DNA of 36,248 bases from an uncultured Pedobacter sp. (GCF_946479715.1 NZ_CAMLHF010000031.1:1-36248); one strand, 5' to 3'. Counted from the stretch's first letter, positions 17,595 to 28,000 are shown. Made by a program: numbers and translations. Notes: a model not told the origin generated them from the sequence alone.

Positions 17595-18929
17595 ATGACG
17601 ACTATTAAATCAGACCAATCTTCTCCTGAATGGAAAGGTTATGAAAAGATTGCCTTGCGCTTCTTTTTCATTTATTTCATTCTTCAAACCATTCCGCTTG
17701 ACTGGAAATACTATAAAGGGATCTTTGCCATTAACTGGTTTAACCTCAGGTACGGAGATATTTTTTTCATTACCAGGTATTTCCCAAGCTTTGGTTCAGC
17801 CACGGGAAGTTTTATCGACTGGATCATTATTGCCATCATAGCTGCAATAGGAGCAGTAATATGGGCTAAAAAAGAGAAACCAGATACAGATTATAGCATT
17901 TTGTACTACTGGTTAAGAACTATACTAAGGTACAGACTAGCTATAGGGATTATCGGTTACGGGTTTATTAAGTTTTTTCCGTTACAGGCACCCTTTCCAT
18001 CCATCAGTAATCTGAATACCAGTTATGGCGACTTTACCGACTGGAAGATATTCTCTCTGAGCCTTGGTGTAGTGCCTGGTTACGAGTCTTTTCTTGGCGG
18101 AGTAGAACTGCTTGCAGGCATCCTCTTATTCTTCAGAAGAACAGCCTCAATAGGCGCGTTTATTATACTGGTATTTACAGGTAATGTATTCATCTCAAAC
18201 CTTGCGTACGAAGGCGGAGAATATGTTTACAGCTTTTACCTGATTTCGCTGGCTATATTTGTATTAGCCTACGATGCAAGGCGAATCTATAACCTGATTT
18301 CACTCGGCAAACCAACTGTGCCGAATTTATTTAAGCCCATATTTAGCGGATGGTTAAAAAATGGCAGGATTGTTTTGAAAACTGCAGTGATCTTCTTTTT
18401 TGTATTTGTTTATGGGTTTAAAACCTATAAGGGTTATAAGAACGATCCTTATCAGTTTCCAAAAGCAAAAGGGTTAAAGGGGGCCAGTGGGATCTATAAT
18501 GTTAGTGAGTTTAAACTCAATGGTAAGGCATTCCCTTATTCTGCTACAGATTCAACAAGATGGAAGGATGTAGTATTTGAGAAATGGGCCACAATCAGTA
18601 TCCGCTCAAACAGGCCGGTTATACTTGATTCTAGCAACTATGAACAGATTAGCTATAAAGATAAAGATAGAACCTATGAGTTGGCCGGCTCCGGTGGAAG
18701 ACATTATTACAGCTATAAAGCAGATACAGTAAACCATCTGTTGTTGCTGCAAAACAAAAACAGCAATTACAAGAACGATAAACTGATACTGAGGTATACT
18801 AGGCCAGATAGCGCAACAATAATCCTTTCGGGCGTTAACAATTCAAAAGATTCCGTTTACGTTTTGCTGAACAAAATCGACAAGAAGTATCCGATCAAAC
18901 TTGGCCGTCGTAATCGTTTGAAACTTTAA
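17595..18929 (+). CDS. DoxX-like polytopic membrane protein with C-terminal beta-rich domain (paralog 1)
   Basis: 444 aa. About seven hydrophobic segments can be seen (roughly 20-36, 74-92, 112-128, 166-180, 184-204, 210-227, 258-275). The central block GVVPGYESFLGGVELLAGILLFFRRTA (written here as two parts, GVVPGYESFLGG at 158-169 and VELLAGILLFFRRTA at 170-184) resembles the helix pairs of the DoxX superfamily. Some members of that superfamily (DoxD) are subunits of thiosulfate:quinone oxidoreductase. After the last helix comes a soluble domain (about 290-444) rich in beta-pattern sequence and without cysteine pairs or haem motifs. The gene follows susD after 12 nt and precedes a paralog after 5 nt. 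An inner-membrane role in processing or reducing an imported sulfur compound is inference; the DoxX relation itself is a moderate-confidence reading. Confidence 0.65.
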   Translation: MTTIKSDQSSPEWKGYEKIALRFFFIYFILQTIPLDWKYYKGIFAINWFNLRYGDIFFITRYFPSFGSATGSFIDWIIIAIIAAIGAVIWAKKEKPDTDYSILYYWLRTILRYRLAIGIIGYGFIKFFPLQAPFPSISNLNTSYGDFTDWKIFSLSLGVVPGYESFLGGVELLAGILLFFRRTASIGAFIILVFTGNVFISNLAYEGGEYVYSFYLISLAIFVLAYDARRIYNLISLGKPTVPNLFKPIFSGWLKNGRIVLKTAVIFFFVFVYGFKTYKGYKNDPYQFPKAKGLKGASGIYNVSEFKLNGKAFPYSATDSTRWKDVVFEKWATISIRSNRPVILDSSNYEQISYKDKDRTYELAGSGGRHYYSYKADTVNHLLLLQNKNSNYKNDKLILRYTRPDSATIILSGVNNSKDSVYVLLNKIDKKYPIKLGRRNRLKL

Positions 18930-18934
18930 TACTC

Positions 18935-20632
18935 ATGAAAATGAATAATTCAGAAAATACACCAACTCAATGGTCAATAGGTAAGAAAATAGCTTTTCGT
19001 ATTACATTTGTGTTCTTCTTGCTGGTATCCATTCCGCTAAGCAGTGGGTGGTATAAAAATTTAATTGCCATCGACTGGCTAAATCCGCATTATCGCGATA
19101 TCTATGATATTGCACGCTTTGGTACAAATGCACCCCCTGTGCTATTTGGTAGTTCGGGACGCCCAAACATTGCTGATGGCGAAGGACAAGAAGCTGCCAG
19201 TCCTCAAAAACAGCGTCGCAGCGACTCCTTAAAGCGGGCAAAAGGAGCTGAATCATCAAAGATTGATTCAGACAAAGAGAGATCGCAGCGCAATGAAAGC
19301 AATGTTCAGAGAAAAAGGAGCTGGCTTAGCGACTACAGTTCATGGGGAAATGCATTGGCTATAGCAGTAGTGGTAGGGCTGGTCTGGAGTTTGCTCGACC
19401 GAAAAAGGCCATCTTACAATGTATTATATTACTGGCTAACTGTAGTTGTACGTTTTAGGGCAGCTATAGGGATTATTGGTTTTGGTTTTACAAAATTATT
19501 TCCAACTCAAATGCCTTTTCCTTCACTGGGACTCCTGAATACAGATTTTGGCGACTTTACCGCACAAAAAATCTACTGGCTTTCCGTTGGTATAGTACCC
19601 TGGTATCAGGTATTTGGTGGTATAGTAGAACTTGCTGCCGGAGCCTTATTGCTCTTCAGAAAGACAGCTACCTATGGCGCCATATTGCTCATTGGCGCAT
19701 TAGGCGATATCACTTTTGTGAACTATGCTTATGATGGTGGCGTGCATGTATATGCCTTCTATTTTGTTTTGCTTGGTACTTTAGTCATTGCTGCAGACGT
19801 GCCAAGATTATACAACCTGCTGATTCTTGAACGCTATACCGTACCACAATTTTACTATCCTGATTACAGTAAGCCGATATACAAATATACCAGGATTGCG
19901 TTAAAGGGACTTACCATCCTTATCTTCTTTGTAATTCTGACTTATACCGAAGTGATCAATTTTAAGTATGATCCTTATAAACAGCCATCAACAGCAGGGG
20001 TGAAAACATTAAGAGGCAATTATAATGTTACGGTGTTTAAAATAAACGGACAGGAGATTCCATATTCTCCATTAGATAGTGTACGCTGGAAGGAAGCTAC
20101 CTTTGAAAAATGGACTACGCTGACATTCAGGATTAATAAACCAGTAGTAGTAGATCCATCCAATGGCGGTGGCAGTCCGATGCGCGATATACAACGTACA
20201 TTCGAAATTGCTGGTACCGCAGGCGGGCAGCGTGCTTTTCATTACTACGCTGATACAGTAGAACATGTACTTTATCTACAGGATAAAAATGCCCTTGCTT
20301 CAAGAGGTGGCCGAGGCAGAAGGGGTGGCTCAGATGAGAACGAAAGCGGAAAAAAAGATAACTGGATCAGTAAAGCGGCATGGAAGAATATAGGTGATGA
20401 AAACAGGATGATCGATAAACGTGCCTGGTCTACCAGAAGAGACCGTGAATTTGCTCGTCCTGAGCGGAGTTCAAATCGAGCCAGGTTGACATTGAATTAC
20501 CATACCACTGATGGAAACAAAGTTATCTTGGAAGGGTTAAATGAGAATAATGATTCTCTTTATGTCGTATTGGATAAAGTTAACAGGAAATACGTTTTGC
20601 CTGAAAGTAAACTTAACGCAGGAAAATACTAA
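18935..20632 (+). CDS. DoxX-like polytopic membrane protein with charged inserts (paralog 2)
   Basis: 565 aa, clearly a paralog of the preceding protein. NTDFGDFTAQKIYWLSVGIV (about 202-221), VELAAGALLLFRKTA (231-245) and the C-terminal GNYNVTVFKINGQEIPYSPLD match its neighbour position by position. It is 121 residues longer, mainly because of two low-complexity, charged inserts. One (about 73-132, rich in Arg, Lys, Ser, Glu) lies between the first and second membrane segments. The other (about 456-514, with RGGRGRRGG) lies inside the C-terminal soluble domain. The pair probably arose by tandem duplication and may form a heterodimer. It is the last gene of the operon; a perfect palindrome follows 4 nt later. 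The function is not known. Confidence 0.65.
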   Translation: MKMNNSENTPTQWSIGKKIAFRITFVFFLLVSIPLSSGWYKNLIAIDWLNPHYRDIYDIARFGTNAPPVLFGSSGRPNIADGEGQEAASPQKQRRSDSLKRAKGAESSKIDSDKERSQRNESNVQRKRSWLSDYSSWGNALAIAVVVGLVWSLLDRKRPSYNVLYYWLTVVVRFRAAIGIIGFGFTKLFPTQMPFPSLGLLNTDFGDFTAQKIYWLSVGIVPWYQVFGGIVELAAGALLLFRKTATYGAILLIGALGDITFVNYAYDGGVHVYAFYFVLLGTLVIAADVPRLYNLLILERYTVPQFYYPDYSKPIYKYTRIALKGLTILIFFVILTYTEVINFKYDPYKQPSTAGVKTLRGNYNVTVFKINGQEIPYSPLDSVRWKEATFEKWTTLTFRINKPVVVDPSNGGGSPMRDIQRTFEIAGTAGGQRAFHYYADTVEHVLYLQDKNALASRGGRGRRGGSDENESGKKDNWISKAAWKNIGDENRMIDKRAWSTRRDREFARPERSSNRARLTLNYHTTDGNKVILEGLNENNDSLYVVLDKVNRKYVLPESKLNAGKY

Positions 20633-20636
20633 ATAA

Positions 20637-20673
20637 AATTTTTCGCTCATATGACCCATATGAGCGAAAAATT
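20637..20673. repeat. Perfect inverted repeat, 17-bp arms with 3-nt loop
   Basis: Left arm 20637-20653, loop ACC 20654-20656, right arm 20657-20673; all 17 positions are complementary. The core is CGCTCATATG / CATATGAGCG flanked by AATTTTT and AAAAATT. It starts 4 nt after the stop of the second DoxX-like gene, where a terminator is expected. The GC part of the stem is followed by A, not T, on both strands, so the usual U-tract is missing. It may still block 3' exonucleases as an mRNA end, or serve as an operator. Confidence 0.75.
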
Positions 20674-20684
20674 CATGATGGTTG

Positions 20685-20713
20685 TTGAAATTGATGGCTA
20701 AATGTTATCTTCG
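20685..20713 (+). promoter_or_regulatory. Possible promoter of the HTCS gene
   Basis: TTG at 20685-20687 and TATCTTCG at 20706-20713 are 18 nt apart. The second element differs from TAnnTTTG at one position. The site is 47 nt before the regulator's ATG. This is weak evidence, since the rest of the 127-nt gap apart from the palindrome shows nothing better. Confidence 0.35.
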
Positions 20714-20759
20714 GGGATAATTTCCGTCTCAACTATACCCTACTATCCATAGGTTCATC

Positions 20760-23700
20760 ATGCGTTTATTTTATTTTTTTATTGTTTTAATATGGATGGA
20801 AGTTCAGTTTCTGCCTGTTCACGCACAGCTAAGTTCAGAAGGAAACAATGAACAATCTTTGTATGGAAGCTATGCATTTAAAACATACACTATTGCAGAT
20901 GGGCTGCCTTCTAAAAATACTACAGCTACTCTTAAGGACCGAAGAGGTTTTATTTGGATAGGTACTGAAAATGGATTGTGTCGCTTTGATGGCTATACAT
21001 TTAAAGTATTTTACCATGCAGAGGGAGATAATACTACTATCAGCAATAATTATGTTAGTACAATAGTGGAGGATCATCAAGGTCGGTTATGGGTGGGGAC
21101 AATGGATGGCTTAAATTTACTGGATCCACTTACTGAAAAGTTTCAGGGTTTTCATCATGATGAAAAGGTAGCTTCATCCATCAGTAATGATAAAATATGG
21201 TCTATACTTTGTGATCGTGAGGGAACCATATGGATTGGAACAGATGATGGGTTTAATAGATTTCATGAACAAACCAGGTCCTTTACCACCTATCAGCCCA
21301 ATCTGGGTACACCAGGTGCTATGGTTGGGAAATCGGTTAACGCTATTGTTGAAGACAAACATGGAAGCCTATGGCTTGGAAACTGGAGCGGTGGGCTTAA
21401 TAAGTTTGATAAGCGTATAAAGCGTTTCACAAATTTTCAGCAAACACAGTTACCTGGACTTAAGAACCCAAACGATATCTGGTCACTTGCATATGATGAG
21501 AACGGAACAATTTGGATTGGCACTTATTGGAGTGGTCTATTTAAGTTCGATCCGGAAAAAAGCAATTTCAAGTCAGTTCAGTTGCCAGACAAGACCAGTA
21601 CCGGTGTTTACAGCATCTTGCCCGTCCAAAAAAACATGCTAATTGTTGGAGGGAATAATGGTTTCTATTGGTTGAATACTCAGAATTACAAATGGGAACC
21701 TATTAAAAATGTGGTAAATTATGCTTTCGGCGATTCCTACATGGATCGTAATGGCATCATTTGGATTAATGGGAGGAATGGTGTTTTGAAGATTGATCGT
21801 CAGCAATACAAGTTTGATTTGACTGATCTTAAGCTGGAGAATTGTGAAGTGAATAGCCTGGCAAGTAAAGGTACTATGCTCTGGATTGGTACCAGCAAGG
21901 GGCTGTTTACGCTGGACTATAAATCTGGAAAGATGTCTGGCTTTAAAAAAAATGCCCAAACAAATAGCTTAAAGAGCAATGATATTAGTAAGCTTTATTT
22001 TGACAGTAAGGGAGTTTTATGGATTTTGACCGAAAATGGGTTTGATAGTTACGATCAGGAACGCAACCTATTTGTTCATCATAATCATCACTCCGCTTTG
22101 GGCAGTCTTTTTAACGAAGATGTTTTTCGGGATATCCTTGAGGTTGATCCGGGCATCTATTACCTGGCAACCGATGCAGGACTTAAAGTTTACAATAGCA
22201 ATAACAATACTTTCAAGCATTATTACAATAAAAAGGAGGACAAGTATTCCTTAAGCAATAACCACCTTTATTCCTTATTAAAGGATAAAAGAGGTGATAT
22301 ATGGATTGGAACATATGGAGGCGGACTAAACCGTTTTGACAGAAACTCAGAACGCTTTCAGGTGATCAGGTCATCAGAACGCTCAGGTACTGGAATCAGC
22401 AGTAACATTATCAGAAACCTTTATCAGGATTCAAAGGATAACATCTGGATCTCTACACCCGATGGATTGAACAAATATGTAGCTAAAGAGCAGCGTTTTG
22501 TTACATATTCGAAAAAGGATGGTTTTTCCAATAATGTATTCAGAGGCATTACTGAGGATGCTAAAGGAAATATGTGGGTAACTACGGAAAGTGGAATATC
22601 AACGTTTGATCCTAAGCATATATCCGTCAGGAATTTCGATGAAGCTGATGGGGTTTACGTGAATTCTGTTATGCTCAACGATGGAGAAAATATATATCTT
22701 GCCGGAAGTAAGGGGATCATCAAATTTGATCCCTTAGCTATCCATTCGAATAAAACCATTCCACCGGTGTATTTTACTGATTTTCAATTGTTCAATAAAT
22801 CTGTTCTCCCAACTTCCAATGGGCCTTTAAAAGAAAATTTGAATATCGTAAAGGAGCTGACTCTTGACTATGAGCAAAGTGTTTTCTCCTTTGAATTTGT
22901 AGGTCTAAATTATAGGTATCCAGAAAAAAATAAATATGCGTATATATTAATAGGCTTTGATAAGAAATGGAATTATGTTGGTTCACAGCGTAAGGCAACT
23001 TATACAAACTTAAATCCGGGAACGTATAAACTTTGGATAAGGGCATCTAATAATGATGGCGTATGGAACAATAAGGGAAGAATCCTGGTTATCCATATCA
23101 GTCCACCTTGGTACTGGACCTGGTGGGCATATCTGTTATATGCGGCAGCAGTTTGTTTGGCCATTTACGCATATATCCTGTATAGAAATAAACAGGAAGA
23201 CCTGAAGTACAAAATAAAGGTAGCCAATATAGAAAGTGAAAAAGAAAAGGAACTGAACGAGAAAAAACTTTCTTTTTTTACCAATATTTCTCATGAATTC
23301 AGAACCCCTCTTACCTTAATCATCAATCCAATTAAGGAATTGCTTTATCATGATGATAAAAATGTAGATACCAGTAACCTTAATATCGTTTATCGGAATG
23401 CAAAAAGGCTACTGAGCCTGGTTGATCAACTACTGCTTTTTAGGAAGGCTGATACCCAGGCAGATAAGTTAAAAGCTGCAGATCTGGATATCGTCAATTT
23501 GTGTAAAGAAGTATACCTGTGTTTTTCTCATCAGGCCCGCTCAAGAAAGATAAGCTATGAATTTATCTCCTCACAAGATCATATACAGATTTATGCAGAC
23601 CGCGAAAAATTAGAGATTGCTATATTTAATCTGCTTTCAAATGCAATAAAGTTTACACCAGATGAAGGACGCGTTTCCCTTGAGGTATCTGAAACATCTG

Positions 23701-24881
23701 ATATGGTAAAGATTGAGGTTAAGGATAGCGGATCTGGTATCCCTGAAAATGCGGGACAGAAAATTTACAGCAGGTTTTATCAGGAACCCGATCACAATAA
23801 TTCTTTAAGAACCGGCTTTGGCATCGGATTATATTTGGTTAAAAATTTCATTGAGAGTCATGGCGGTACAATCAGTTATAAAAGTATCCAGAATCAGGGG
23901 ACTACCTTTTTTATCACCTTGTTGAAAGGTAGAGAGCACCTTAACATAGACCAGATTCTCCCTGTTTCCGAAACGAGTTCTTTACTGTTAATGGAATTGG
24001 CAGAGGACGAGGTAAGTCCGCTTAACCAGAAAGAAAGTACTACTGTTGAGCAATATGACGGGGATTTTGCTTCGGAAAAAAAATCACTCATTATTATAGA
24101 TGACAATAAATCGATCAGGGATTATCTGGTTGAGGTTTTTAAGGCTCAGTACAACTTGTATGTTGCTGCAAGTGGAGAGGAGGGGATGAAAATGATCAGA
24201 GAATTTCTGCCAGATTTCATCATCAGTGACGTCATGATGCAAGGCATTAGCGGAATAGAGATTTGTAGCCTGGTCAAGGAGGATGCCTCTTTATCCCATA
24301 TTCCAATAGTGTTGTTAACTGCCAGTTCATCGCCTGAAATTAAATTGAAAGGGATAGAGATCGGTGCTGATGATTACATAAGTAAACCTTTTGATAAGGA
24401 TTTGTTAGTAGCAAGAGTTGCGGGTATTTTGAAAAGCAAGAGTAGCCTTCAGCAATATTTCTATAATGAGGTTACTTTGAACCCCAATAATTTTAGAATC
24501 TCGGCAGAGTACAGAGATTTCCTTCAGGACTGCATCAGGATTGTAGAAAAGCACATTACTGATCCAAATTTTAACATTCAGATCCTGGCCGATGAGATTG
24601 GTATGTCGCGCTCTAACCTGTTTAACAAAATCAAATCTATTTCCGGACGCTCGTCTAACAGTTTTATTCGCTTTATCCGTTTACGGAAAGCTGCTGAAAT
24701 ATTTATCAATACAGACAACACCATTTCAGAGACCATGTTTATGGTGGGGATGAATGACATTAAATATTTCAGAGAGCAGTTTAATAAATTGTTCGAGATG
24801 AATCCGTCAGACTACATCAAGAAATACCGCAAGAACTTTTCAAAAAATATTACCCTAAACAAGGATGTGGTAAAAAAATAG
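20760..24881 (+). CDS. Hybrid two-component system regulator (HTCS)
   Basis: 1373 aa, the classic one-protein sensor-regulator of Bacteroidota glycan loci. The order is a signal peptide (about 1-22) and a periplasmic sensor of repeated propeller units (many WIGTxxGLxRFD-type motifs, about 35-660). A Y_Y_Y domain (about 690-770) and a membrane helix (about 785-808) follow. The HisKA domain has FFTNISHEFRTPL with phosphorylatable H845. The HATPase domain shows NLLSNAIKF, DSGSGIP and GFGIGLYLVKNF. The receiver domain has phosphoacceptor D1157 in IISDVMM and the KPFD motif, and a C-terminal AraC-type HTH spans about 1265-1360. It senses a sugar fragment in the periplasm and activates the SusCD-GH35 genes that start 195 nt downstream. 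All catalytic residues look intact. Confidence 0.96.
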   Translation: MRLFYFFIVLIWMEVQFLPVHAQLSSEGNNEQSLYGSYAFKTYTIADGLPSKNTTATLKDRRGFIWIGTENGLCRFDGYTFKVFYHAEGDNTTISNNYVSTIVEDHQGRLWVGTMDGLNLLDPLTEKFQGFHHDEKVASSISNDKIWSILCDREGTIWIGTDDGFNRFHEQTRSFTTYQPNLGTPGAMVGKSVNAIVEDKHGSLWLGNWSGGLNKFDKRIKRFTNFQQTQLPGLKNPNDIWSLAYDENGTIWIGTYWSGLFKFDPEKSNFKSVQLPDKTSTGVYSILPVQKNMLIVGGNNGFYWLNTQNYKWEPIKNVVNYAFGDSYMDRNGIIWINGRNGVLKIDRQQYKFDLTDLKLENCEVNSLASKGTMLWIGTSKGLFTLDYKSGKMSGFKKNAQTNSLKSNDISKLYFDSKGVLWILTENGFDSYDQERNLFVHHNHHSALGSLFNEDVFRDILEVDPGIYYLATDAGLKVYNSNNNTFKHYYNKKEDKYSLSNNHLYSLLKDKRGDIWIGTYGGGLNRFDRNSERFQVIRSSERSGTGISSNIIRNLYQDSKDNIWISTPDGLNKYVAKEQRFVTYSKKDGFSNNVFRGITEDAKGNMWVTTESGISTFDPKHISVRNFDEADGVYVNSVMLNDGENIYLAGSKGIIKFDPLAIHSNKTIPPVYFTDFQLFNKSVLPTSNGPLKENLNIVKELTLDYEQSVFSFEFVGLNYRYPEKNKYAYILIGFDKKWNYVGSQRKATYTNLNPGTYKLWIRASNNDGVWNNKGRILVIHISPPWYWTWWAYLLYAAAVCLAIYAYILYRNKQEDLKYKIKVANIESEKEKELNEKKLSFFTNISHEFRTPLTLIINPIKELLYHDDKNVDTSNLNIVYRNAKRLLSLVDQLLLFRKADTQADKLKAADLDIVNLCKEVYLCFSHQARSRKISYEFISSQDHIQIYADREKLEIAIFNLLSNAIKFTPDEGRVSLEVSETSDMVKIEVKDSGSGIPENAGQKIYSRFYQEPDHNNSLRTGFGIGLYLVKNFIESHGGTISYKSIQNQGTTFFITLLKGREHLNIDQILPVSETSSLLLMELAEDEVSPLNQKESTTVEQYDGDFASEKKSLIIIDDNKSIRDYLVEVFKAQYNLYVAASGEEGMKMIREFLPDFIISDVMMQGISGIEICSLVKEDASLSHIPIVLLTASSSPEIKLKGIEIGADDYISKPFDKDLLVARVAGILKSKSSLQQYFYNEVTLNPNNFRISAEYRDFLQDCIRIVEKHITDPNFNIQILADEIGMSRSNLFNKIKSISGRSSNSFIRFIRLRKAAEIFINTDNTISETMFMVGMNDIKYFREQFNKLFEMNPSDYIKKYRKNFSKNITLNKDVVKK

Positions 24882-24905
24882 CCGTTTTTGAGGTGGAATC
24901 TAAAT

Positions 24906-24935
24906 TTTACCCCTCTAATATTGGTTGTTTACCCC
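24906..24935 (+). promoter_or_regulatory. Tandem TTTACCCC direct repeats upstream of susC, candidate HTCS binding site
   Basis: TTTACCCC occurs at 24906-24913 and again at 24928-24935, a centre-to-centre distance of 22 bp, which is two turns of DNA. Both copies are followed by a similar T/A-rich tail (TCTAAT and CTTTAA). A degenerate third copy TTTAGCCC is at 24962-24969. AraC-type domains bind direct repeats on one DNA face, which fits the HTCS just upstream. Another candidate in the same 195-nt gap is the 12-bp palindrome TTGTGCGCACAA at 25001-25012. No clear TAnnTTTG element was found before the susC start. Confidence 0.45.
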
Positions 24936-25076
24936 CTTTAATTCTCTGTAAATCCATCGAATTTAGCCCTGTCGACTCAATCGAAGATCGGTGATTTATG
25001 TTGTGCGCACAATATAAATCCTCCGCTTGAACGGGAGCAGTTGACAGGATAATTTCAAAACCAAATATAAATCGAT

Positions 25077-28000
25077 ATGAGAAAAACTATACGAAACGTA
25101 TATTCTCCGCTTTGGCCGATGACAAAGAAGGTGTTTGTTGCAACGGTAATAAACGCGGTACTGCTTTCGGCGCAGTCGACGCAAGCATCAGAGCTGATAA
25201 TAAAACCCTCAACATTTAATGCTCGGCAAGCTGTGATCACAGGTACAGTTAGCGATGAAACAGGTAAACCTTTACCAGGTGTAAGTGTAATTGTGAAAGG
25301 TACAACAACCGGATCGATCACTGATGCACAAGGTAAATACAGTATAAATGCTCCTGATAATGCCATCCTCGTCTTCACTTATATTGGCTATACCAAAATA
25401 GAATTGCCTGTTGGTGGAAAGACTTTATTAAATATCCAGCTGACTCCCGATCAGACTTCATTAAATGAACTGATTGTTGTTGGATACGGTACCCAAAAGA
25501 AAGAAACGGTAACCGGATCTATCTCGCAGGTAAAAGGAACTGAACTTGTTAAAAGTCCGCAACCCAACCTATCCAATGCATTGGCAGGAAGATTTTCGGG
25601 TGTGGTAATCAATAATAGAGGAGGAGAACCGGGATACGATGGTTCGAGCATCACGATCCGCGGGCAAGCCACAACCGGCAGCAATGCTGTGCTTGTAGTG
25701 GTTGATGGCGTACCCGGACAAATCGGAGGTTTGGAACGCCTCGATCCGAACGATATTGAAAGCGTATCGGTACTGAAGGATGCTTCGGCAGCCATTTATG
25801 GTAACCGCGCGGCCAATGGAGTAATCCTTGTAACTACTAAAAAAGGTAAAACAGGTAAACCTACCATAAGCTATAGCTTTAACCAGGGTTTTAGTTCACC
25901 TACCCGTTTGCCAAAACTTGCGGATGCGGCAACGTATGCCCAGATCATGAACGAGATAAACTATTACGCAAGTGAATCCGGAGGTTTGAACCAATCTTAT
26001 TCCGACGAACAAATTCAGAAATTCAGGGATGGTTCTGATCCGATCTTGTTCCCGAATACAGACTGGGCTGAGACAGTGCTCAAGAAATCAGCGCTGCAGA
26101 ATCAGCACAGCTTGTCTGTAAACGGAGGAACTGATGATGTGAAGTATTACATGTCGCTTGGTATGATCGATCAGGACGGAATCTATAAAAATGGGGTCAC
26201 CAGCTATAAACAATACAATTTCCGCTCAAATATTGATGCAAATGTGAGCAAGCGTCTGAAAGTGGGATTATCACTTGCCGGCCGTGAAGAGAATCGTAAA
26301 TTTCCAATAACTGGCGCCAATGATCTTTTCAGATCACTTTACCGCTCTAAACCTATTGTAGCTGCATTTTATCCAAATGGATTGCCAACAAGAGGGATAG
26401 AAGGATCAAACCCTGCAGTACTTGTAACGGATTTGGGGGGTACTAGCAATAACCCTACTCAGGTGCTTAACGCTATTTTGAAAGGCAGTTATCAAATACC
26501 GGGTATCGAAGGTCTGTCGGCAGATGGATTTTTCTCTGTAGACAAGTCTAATGTATTTGTCAAAACCTTTAATAAGCCTTACCTATTGTATGAGTATCAA
26601 GCATCAACCGATACGTACACTTCCGGTATTTATGGAGGAAATAACAATAAAGCCACTCTTAAAGAATCTCAAAAACGAGAATCATTACTTACTTCAAACA
26701 TTAAATTGAATTTTGAGCGCAAGTTTGGCGTACATAATATAAACGCCTTTGTGGGGTATGAGCAAAGCAAAAATAACCTTGAGTTCTTTGATGCCGACCG
26801 TTTCAATTACCTGTCAAACCAATTGCCTGAGCTTTCTCAGGGAGGAACAGCAGCAACAGATTTTCTTAATTCTGGTTACAGTTCAAACTATACCCGTAAG
26901 AGTATAATTAGCAGACTGGCGTATGCATACGACGATAAATATCTATTTGAAGGTCAGCTGCGCCGCGATGGTTCATCCATCTTTGCCCCTGGCAAACAAT
27001 GGGGTACTTTCCCTTCGGTTTCTGCTGGATGGCGCATCAATAAAGAAAAATGGTTCGGTGATAATGTGAAGTTCTTCGACGAACTGAAGTTAAGAGCTTC
27101 TTACGGTTCTTTGGGTAATGACAATGTTAATGCATTTCAATACTATGATAATTACATTTTGGTAGGTAATGGTTTTGTGGCGCAAGCACCAGGCGGTGCA
27201 GCAACCATTCAACCAGGAGTAGGCTTATCAAAACTTGCTAACCCGAATATTACCTGGGAAGTATCAAAAAAACTGGACATAGGGATTAACGCTACATTCC
27301 TGAAAAACTTCACGTTCGAGGCGATCTATTTCAAACAAAAAAGGTCCGATATCCTTGCAACACGTAATGCCTCTCTTCCTGGATCTTCTGGTATTGTGAA
27401 TCCTTATAATGATGGTAGTTCAAATTACAATCCACTGGTTCCTTCAGAAAATATTGGTAAGGTCAACAGTGAAGGTTTTGAGGGTACACTGGGTTATACG
27501 CACCGCGGGAATGAGTTCAACTGGGGTGTGTCTGGTAACATGACCTATGCTAAAAGTGAAGTTATCTTCATCGATGAAGCCTCTGGTACGCTAGATTACC
27601 AAAAAAAGACTGGCAGGCCATTGAACAGCTACTTGTTGTACAATGCCATAGGTATCTTCCGTACACAGGCTGATCTGGATAATAATCCTCATGTTTCAGG
27701 AGCAAAAATCGGCGACCTGATCTATGAAGATTATAATCGTGACGGTGTGCTTAATGCAGATGATATGAGCATGGCAAAGTATGGCAACATTCCTCAGATT
27801 ACCTACGGCTTCAACTTCAATGCCTCTTATAAAAACTTCGATGTGTCAGTATTGTTCGCAGGACAAGCAAGGGTAAGCCAATATGTATTACCAGAATCAG
27901 GTAGTATAGGGAATTTTTATAGCAGTTGGGCTGATAATAGGTTCAGTCCTTCTAATCCGAACGGATCTTTTCCAAAAGTGACCGAACGTGCAGGTAACGC

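Noticed and set aside
24997..25030. A 10-codon ORF (starting MLCAQYK) before the second susC as another Cys leader
   Set aside because: It has a single cysteine near its start, no cysteine run and no convincing promoter context, so it does not fit an attenuator.
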